Shown here: positions 43,801-48,462 of the stretch, piece by piece
How positions within the stretch are numbered: the stretch's first letter is position 1
How the letters are laid out: each line of letters begins with the position of its first letter
Source of the DNA: CAYVFC01 sp964450715
GTDB taxonomy: Bacteria > Myxococcota_A > Polyangia > Polyangiales > JAFGIB01
Length of the DNA: 48,462 nt
Direction of reading: 5' to 3'
Assembly (NCBI GenBank): GCA_964450715.1
Contig: CAYVFC010000053.1
Span: 1-48,462, forward strand
Program-made: the position numbers and the translations under genes
The notes under the pieces: model-generated
What the model saw: only the letters and a program-made list of their open reading frames with translations
The model's database searches: none
Told to the model about the DNA's origin: nothing

Positions 43801-45359
43801 ACGACCCGGACGTTACGGGCACCTCGAACTATTACCTCGACGTAGACGGCGATCAGCTCGGGGATCCGGATACGGGCGTGGCGGCTTGTTCCCAGCCGCC
43901 TAATACGCCGCAGGGATACGCCTATGTCAGCAACGACGTCGACTGCTACGACGGCGATGAATACGTCCTATCGGATACCTCGTGTACCTATGTGGCAGCG
44001 CCGGGAACGACATATACCTGTCAATACAGCCCTGTATCGGGCCACGATGACTGCGTGATCACCGGGTGCCCCGAGGGCATGGGCGATTGTAACGACGATC
44101 ATCTGGATCATTGCGAGGCCGATCTGGTCTCCTCGCTGACGGATTGCGGTGCCTGCGGCAACCAGTGTCAATTGGTTTGCGCCGAGGTAGACGAGGAGAT
44201 CGCCTGCGACGAGGTATGGGAAATCGCGCCCGGCGACGGTCACTCCTGCGGTCTCCGCGAAAGCGGTCAGCTCGTCTGCTGGGGAGGAAACGACAAGGGA
44301 CAGGCAGGATCCGATCTCAAGTCTCCCAAGCCGGCCCCGATCGCCGTGTCGGTCCTCTATCGAGCCGTTGCCGCTGCTTCTGGATACCGGCACACATGTG
44401 CGATTGAGGGTCAGACGCCGAGCGCCTCGGCCGGATCGGTATTCTGTTGGGGGGACAACTCGCAACTACAGTTGGGGCTATCTTCGGCCATCGTCGAAAC
44501 CGCTACGCCCATGAGCGCCGACGGGGTCGATGACGACGTCGTAGACATAGCGGCCGGATACGAAACCACGTGTGTAATTCACGACGGAGCCGAGCTGTCC
44601 TGCTGGGGCCGCGACGACTTCGGGCAGCTCGGCGACAACAGCATAGGCGGCAGCAGTTGGGCGCCGTGTGACGTGGTACCGCCGACTCCGGAAGCCGGCC
44701 AGGTCGCCGACGCTGTGCAGGCGGCCGTGGGGAAGTTCCACGCCTGCGCGATACGCGAGGACGGCTCGGTCATCTGCTGGGGAGCCAACGGGCCCTATGG
44801 GCAGCTGGGCGACGGCGTTGGTTCCATCCCCCATGCCGCTTGCGGCGCGCCGGTATACGATTGCTCGGCGCGAGCCGTCTACGTCGTAGGGCTGCCCGAT
44901 AAGGCGACAAACCCGGCGGTCTCCATCGATGCCGGCGAGTACTTCACCTGTGCTCTGACCCTGAACGGCGACCTCTACTGCTGGGGAGCCAACAACGTGG
45001 GCCAGCTCGGCATTTCCAGCCCGACCGCCTACCAGGCCAACCTGACCATGAGCTCCGTGGTCATGTTCGCCACCGGACTGAATCACGCGTGTGCGGCAGT
45101 CGCGTCGGGTACAATTTATTGTTGGGGGGGCAACGCATACGGCCAGCTCGGGATCGGCACCACCAGCAGCAGCGAGCTTCCCACCGCGGTCGGCGGGCTT
45201 TCGGGTGTCACCCGGCTGAGCGCCGGAGGGTTCTTCACCTGCGCGGTACGCGGCACGCTGCCCCGAGCGCAATGCTGGGGAGCCAACGATACCGGTCAGC
45301 TCGGAAACGACAGCTTTGTCCAGAGCGAGACTCCCTCGGAGATCGCGCCTCTCGATTAG
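40839..45359 (+). CDS. MopE-repeat and RCC1-propeller lipoprotein
   Basis: The 1506 residues begin at the ATG at 40839, close behind GGGAGGG. The signal peptide ends in lipobox 'LLVSAC'. A Gly/Asp-rich linker and a Cys-rich part are followed by at least five MopE-type modules combining 'EVCDGAVDHNCNGVEDL', 'QPCGPFD', 'EICNNAI' plus 'DDDCDGLIDEDD', and an acidic stretch such as 'WHLDLDGDTYGSD'. Three modules are 148 residues each, in perfect 444-bp register. After a Cys-rich spacer come seven RCC1 blades ending at 'QCWGANDTGQLGND', each with HTCA-type and CWG motifs, which is one complete seven-bladed propeller. Known MopE motifs bind copper or calcium. Probably a surface or periplasmic metal-binding protein related in design to the giant lipoprotein at 19659-27693. 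Confidence 0.92.
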   Translation: MRWGCPCMRRFLVVFVLLVSACDSGEGAGTDGDRDGGGAGSGGGTEVRDDAQQVDQCQENSDCSDGLYCNGLEKCKPDDQAADERGCLQAAEGPCGDLTCDEDLDECECEVADEDGDGVDSIACGGADCDDKDRNRYPGKTEVCDDEGHDEDCDPETLGGPDDSDRDGDGFVSEQCCNEQQDGSVLCGTDCNDLMEGINPEATEACNNWDDNCNGTIDVDEDGNDLRVVWYVDRDGDGFGVDTDSVRSCGDPSSQGFNYSTNSGDCNDDPTTTDNGVEAAVIHPGAEERCEVQGVDENCNSEVDEGCDCFTGQTQPCGPFDAGGDALTDANGDPLTTGECARGHRECSEGHWEVACVEAVRPYPEECDYRDNDCDGLTDEPDAADATLWYPDLDGDGFGLGSGAVRACFSPGDEWILAGGDCADDPDDPVYGEDAHLIHPGATEVCDGALDHNCNGLVDESCPCTGDETRSCGPFLVDGVTLAVDPYGAPLTEGRCKQGIQTCLDGVWSPVCDGAVGPAVNEICDSLRNDDDCDGLSDEDDATGVEYWYLDTDGDHHGDPLTEIVACHKPPDTPEGHEYMRGERGDCDDTDDTVCPAATEICDGAIDHNCNGVEDLLDGCDCINGTVQPCGPFDGQGNDLAGLDTGACQPGSQKCISGQWGACVGYIGPADSEICNNAINDDDCDGLIDEDDPDVVGAATWHLDLDGDTYGSDAASDARDACVRPTGYVASGTDCADSKAGVHPNAAEVCDGAVDHNCNGVEDLLDGCDCINGTEQPCGPFDSQGNDLAGLDTGACKPGSQKCISGQWGACVGYIGPADSEICNNAIDDDDCDGLIDEDDPDVVGAATWHLDLDADTYGSDAASDAKSACVQPDGYVALGNDCNDGDADIHPNAVEVCDGAINHNCNGFADDLSDGCDCVNETEQPCGPFDDAGSDLEGLDTGACEPGSRRCISGQWSLCVGDVGPRENEICNNGIADDDCDGLVDEYDPDVTGTSNYYLDVDGDQLGDPDTGVAACSQPPNTPQGYAYVSNDVDCYDGDEYVLSDTSCTYVAAPGTTYTCQYSPVSGHDDCVITGCPEGMGDCNDDHLDHCEADLVSSLTDCGACGNQCQLVCAEVDEEIACDEVWEIAPGDGHSCGLRESGQLVCWGGNDKGQAGSDLKSPKPAPIAVSVLYRAVAAASGYRHTCAIEGQTPSASAGSVFCWGDNSQLQLGLSSAIVETATPMSADGVDDDVVDIAAGYETTCVIHDGAELSCWGRDDFGQLGDNSIGGSSWAPCDVVPPTPEAGQVADAVQAAVGKFHACAIREDGSVICWGANGPYGQLGDGVGSIPHAACGAPVYDCSARAVYVVGLPDKATNPAVSIDAGEYFTCALTLNGDLYCWGANNVGQLGISSPTAYQANLTMSSVVMFATGLNHACAAVASGTIYCWGGNAYGQLGIGTTSSSELPTAVGGLSGVTRLSAGGFFTCAVRGTLPRAQCWGANDTGQLGNDSFVQSETPSEIAPLD
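42641..43972 (+). repeat. Three tandem 444-bp modules in the MopE/RCC1 lipoprotein gene
   Basis: The landmark CTGCGACGGC recurs at 42641, 43085 and 43529, exactly 444 bp apart. The first two copies are nearly identical in DNA over most of their length; the third is diverged. Each encodes 148 residues. An older, more diverged module starts near 42173. Confidence 0.9.
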
Positions 45360-45434
45360 CACACCGGCGAAGACCGACAGCGCGGTGCCCAACCTGTGAG
45401 AACGCTATAGAATACCAAAAGAAGGAGAACCAGG

Positions 45435-48398
45435 ATGACCCTTTCGAAAACCGAATTCGTGTTCTTTGGTGTCGTGCACGAGCCCACCTCGTCCCTCGAC
45501 ACCGGGCCGGGGATGCTCGTAGCGGTTCAGTGCGCGGCTATTGACGTCAACTGGTCGAACGGCACGCCGACCGGTCCCGATTGGACGGTTTCTCAAGTAA
45601 AGGAGAATCTCGCGAATGCGGGAGAAACCAACGTTGCCTCGGCTTTTTGGGCGGCCGCAACGACAGGTCTTCCCATGGCAGGTCAACTCGCGGTTCGACA
45701 GGATATCGACACTCTGGCTGCCGACGTCAGGGACGCGATGCTCGACCACTGGAAGAACAACCGGACACTACAGGGAGAGCTGCTGGTCCCGGGAATGGGA
45801 ACCCAGGCTATCACGATTCACCTGCGTTGCCTGCCGACGATAGACTTCCTGCTGGTCGCCAGCGACCAATTCACCGCTCCCTTGGGGTCGGGAGACTCGG
45901 AAGCGCCGCTGCAAATAACACCGGGATCTCCCGGCATTTATCCGATCACCTCCTGGCCTGTCGATGATCCCGACGCGTGGTTCGATCCGGGAACGGGCGA
46001 TTCCGGCACCTTGAAGCGCACGGCGCCCATGTCCGGTTCGGGTATTACCATCGAGGAGTTCGACTTCGCTTTTCAGGGCGCCATGACGGACACGAATCCG
46101 TTTATGCCCGAACACCAAGCGCAATTCGACGGTACCGATTATACGATTGGCGATGGCGCTGCGTTACACACCGTTGAAACAGGCGACTCCCAGCCGCAGA
46201 TGATCCTCGATAAAGTAGCGCCGACCCTGGAGCTGACCGCAACAGGCGGGGCTCCGCTGGCCGGCAAGGTCTATGTCCCTTCCAGCGTGACCAGCGAGTC
46301 GGTCGATCTGGTCGTTCACGCTCAAGACGACTACTATATCGATTCCAACTCGATCGTCGTCACGGTGACCTTGACCGGACGCGAGGTCCCGACGCCGACT
46401 GTGGCGACCTATACCTTCAGTATCAACGCCGGCAGCTGGAGCTGGAACACGCCCGGTTGTCCGCTCGCTTTCACCGTCACCCCGGACCCGGTAAAGCACT
46501 TCAAGGACCTATACCTACAAGGCACCCTGACCGTATCCGGACAATGGGAGTCGATCGCCATCCAGATAGATGCCGAGGACCTGTCGAGCAACAGCGCTAC
46601 CATCACGCGCCAGATCGCGGTAGCCATTCCCACCGATATAGCGCTTCTGCTGGACTACACCGGCAGCATGGCCGCGGAGGACGCCCCGGGTCACAGCAAG
46701 TGGCAATCGGCCCAGGAGGCGGCCAACATGTTCAACGCCATCTATGGCGCGCTCAAGCCCACCGTCGATGATCGGGTGATCTCGATCCTGTTCCACACGC
46801 AGGGCGGCGGATCGACCGTCGAGTACAACGGAAACGCCGGCAGCATCAATCCGTTGGTCAATATTCCCAGTGACCCACCCGGCAACTACCTGACTCCCTT
46901 GGGGGAGCCCGTGATCATGGCCCAAGACGAATTCCCCCCGCTTGCAGCCGGCCGCTGGCGCAAGCGGGCCATGGTGCTGCTCACCGACGGCATCGAAACC
47001 GCCTCTCCCAAGCTCTATGACGGCGCGGACAATGCCGCCAGCGTGGTGACGAGCGTCCTCGCTGATGAGCGTGTCGGCTCGACCGTCAATGTATGCGCCT
47101 TTGGCGACAACTACGCGGTCGACACCAGCATCATCGCGCCGTTTGCCACGGATTACGGCGGCATGTTTCACCAGACCGGCGCCTGGGATGCGGCGGCGGA
47201 CGCGCTGGCGCTCAAGCAGGAGTTCCTCTCGCTGCTGGTCGATACCCTGCCGGTAGAGCTGGCCGGCGGTAATCTATTGAGCGGTCAGGTCGTGGCCATC
47301 AGCGAAGGCGACGAGCGGGTCGTGTTCGGTATCACCAGGGAGGAGGCCTTCACGCTGGACCTGGACGGTGCGCCCTACTCTGGCGCCTATACCGTCACCC
47401 AACAGCAGGGGTTCAGCTGGACAGTCATCACGGCGCCGCCGACGGGCAATTGGTCTATCAACTTCACCGACGCGAGCGGAGACCGGGGATTTGCCGTGGT
47501 CGACCTTGCGCTTCGCACGCAATGCGCGGCCCAGCAACAGACGATCGGATCGGGGCGTCCGGTCCAGTTGCGGGTAGCGGTCACAGATAACGGAGCCCCG
47601 GTTTCGGGATCTCAGGTCGTCGTGCGGGTGAACGGACCCGGGCACTCCATCGGAGAGCTGTTGCGCCGTTACGTTAGGGTGACTTGCCGTAGAACTATCA
47701 CGATCAACAACCAGCAGCGCGTGATGTACAAGCTCCCGCTTCCCAAGAACAAGCTCTTGAGGTACCGACACCTGCCCTTGCGTAACAAGCTCGCGCTGGC
47801 CGCTATCGATTGGGCAGGCGTCCTGGGCAGCATTACCGACGGAGCGACCGCGCTCAGGGAGACCGCGCCAGGCATCTATACCGGAACCTGGACGAGTACC
47901 GCCGAGGAGGGATCGTACCGGTTCGAATTCGACGTCAAGGGCCAAACCCTCGCGGGCAACGACTATACGCGTACTTACAGCCACGTGCTGTATCTGCCCC
48001 CCGTACCCGAAGGGCGCTCCGCTATCCCTGGGTTGGTCAGGGTGGGACCGATCGTCAATCGATTGCAGACGTGGCGCGCGGTCTTGGAGCCGCGAACCGC
48101 TTCCAAGCGAGCGCTGGGACCGGGCCTTGCCGACAAGCTCTCGCTACAGTCGGCGGATGGCAGGTTAACACTCGCCCTGAACGACTGCTTGGACGGCACC
48201 TATAGCTGCGAGTTTCGTTATCCGGCGGGGCGGAAGCCCCCGAAGCTGCGCGCCATCTACCACGCGCGCGGTTACGCATACGAAACGCAGCGGTCGAAAA
48301 AGAGATCCGGAAAACCGGCAAAGCCTCGCTTCGCGATCGGGAGAGCCGCAGCGAAAAAGCGCGCGGGTAAGATCGGCCGCAAGGCGCCAAAGCGGTGA
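45435..48398 (+). CDS. VWA-domain protein with beta-rich flanking regions
   Basis: The 987 residues start at the ATG at 45435 with AAGGAG upstream. I see no signal peptide: it begins 'MTLSKTEFVFFGVVHEPTSS'. Residues 1-400 look beta-rich with no family I recognise. A von Willebrand A domain follows, with MIDAS start 'ALLLDYTGSMAAED' (Asp407; T in place of the usual S of DxSxS at the third position) and 'MVLLTDGIETASPKLYDGA' containing the later MIDAS Asp. Further Ig-like/beta stretches follow ('VQLRVAVTDNGAPVSGSQVV', 'GSYRFEFDVKGQTLAG'). The C-terminus is a Lys/Arg/Ala-rich tail of about 50 residues. It lies 75 bp after the RCC1 lipoprotein and may be co-transcribed. Predicted metal-dependent protein-binding role; ligand unknown. 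Confidence 0.8.
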   Translation: MTLSKTEFVFFGVVHEPTSSLDTGPGMLVAVQCAAIDVNWSNGTPTGPDWTVSQVKENLANAGETNVASAFWAAATTGLPMAGQLAVRQDIDTLAADVRDAMLDHWKNNRTLQGELLVPGMGTQAITIHLRCLPTIDFLLVASDQFTAPLGSGDSEAPLQITPGSPGIYPITSWPVDDPDAWFDPGTGDSGTLKRTAPMSGSGITIEEFDFAFQGAMTDTNPFMPEHQAQFDGTDYTIGDGAALHTVETGDSQPQMILDKVAPTLELTATGGAPLAGKVYVPSSVTSESVDLVVHAQDDYYIDSNSIVVTVTLTGREVPTPTVATYTFSINAGSWSWNTPGCPLAFTVTPDPVKHFKDLYLQGTLTVSGQWESIAIQIDAEDLSSNSATITRQIAVAIPTDIALLLDYTGSMAAEDAPGHSKWQSAQEAANMFNAIYGALKPTVDDRVISILFHTQGGGSTVEYNGNAGSINPLVNIPSDPPGNYLTPLGEPVIMAQDEFPPLAAGRWRKRAMVLLTDGIETASPKLYDGADNAASVVTSVLADERVGSTVNVCAFGDNYAVDTSIIAPFATDYGGMFHQTGAWDAAADALALKQEFLSLLVDTLPVELAGGNLLSGQVVAISEGDERVVFGITREEAFTLDLDGAPYSGAYTVTQQQGFSWTVITAPPTGNWSINFTDASGDRGFAVVDLALRTQCAAQQQTIGSGRPVQLRVAVTDNGAPVSGSQVVVRVNGPGHSIGELLRRYVRVTCRRTITINNQQRVMYKLPLPKNKLLRYRHLPLRNKLALAAIDWAGVLGSITDGATALRETAPGIYTGTWTSTAEEGSYRFEFDVKGQTLAGNDYTRTYSHVLYLPPVPEGRSAIPGLVRVGPIVNRLQTWRAVLEPRTASKRALGPGLADKLSLQSADGRLTLALNDCLDGTYSCEFRYPAGRKPPKLRAIYHARGYAYETQRSKKRSGKPAKPRFAIGRAAAKKRAGKIGRKAPKR

Positions 48399-48462
48399 AT
48401 CGATTCCTAAGGGTCCGTGACAAAATAACTCGATCAGATTTCGGAGCGCGACGGCCCCGGAT

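Overview
This is a high-GC window from a bacterium that looks like a member of Myxococcota or a related group formerly called Deltaproteobacteria. The pointers are two Hanks-type Ser/Thr kinases and a pseudokinase-TPR giant, long secreted lipoproteins built from thrombospondin type 3, MopE-type metal-binding and RCC1 repeats, a PAS hybrid histidine kinase, and GatCAB. I cannot name a genus. The two runs of exactly 100 N (9524-9623, 24275-24374) are scaffold gaps of unknown true size. Each lies inside a repeat array in a single gene, so the sequence is probably a draft or metagenome assembly.

Positions 1-6653 are accessory DNA. A tRNA-Arg(CCG) gene at 6580-6653 (minus) has its 3' half duplicated exactly at 1310-1363, the signature of tRNA-targeted integration. 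The roughly 5.3 kb between the copies holds a decayed tyrosine recombinase end next to the tRNA, a frameshifted DDE transposase, a small XRE regulator and an intact convergent pair: a GT4 glycosyltransferase and a GH65 glycoside phosphorylase/hydrolase. Left of the outer copy lie an ORF6N-domain gene and gene fragments.

Positions 6.9-19.5 kb hold core genes: comEC, two Ser/Thr kinases, a pentapeptide-repeat gene followed by an amidohydrolase-like lipoprotein, and a coupled gatC-gatA-gatB-mtnA operon with ATGA overlaps at two junctions. A perfect long inverted repeat covers the mtnA stop codon and is followed by a 66-bp tandem duplication.

Positions 19.66-27.69 kb (minus) are one giant lipoprotein gene, although the gap makes it look like two. 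In protein order it has MopE motifs, about 30 visible TSP3 repeats, a C-type lectin domain and 14 RCC1 blades, with a DUF2341-like domain in permuted order between blades 12 and 13. Then come a cupin gene (plus) and a minus-strand run: tsaC/sua5-like, purD, a stand-alone IMP cyclohydrolase (the N-terminal half of PurH only), tgt and a PAS hybrid histidine kinase.

Positions 34.6-48.4 kb (plus) hold a 1973-residue pseudokinase-coiled coil-TPR protein, a second lipoprotein with MopE modules and exactly seven RCC1 blades, and a VWA-domain protein. The two RCC1 lipoproteins are probably cell-surface or periplasmic, calcium-dependent, disulfide-stapled proteins. The most unusual items are the permuted domain inserted in a propeller, the pseudokinase giant, the split PurH and the tRNA-Arg island carrying the sugar-enzyme pair.
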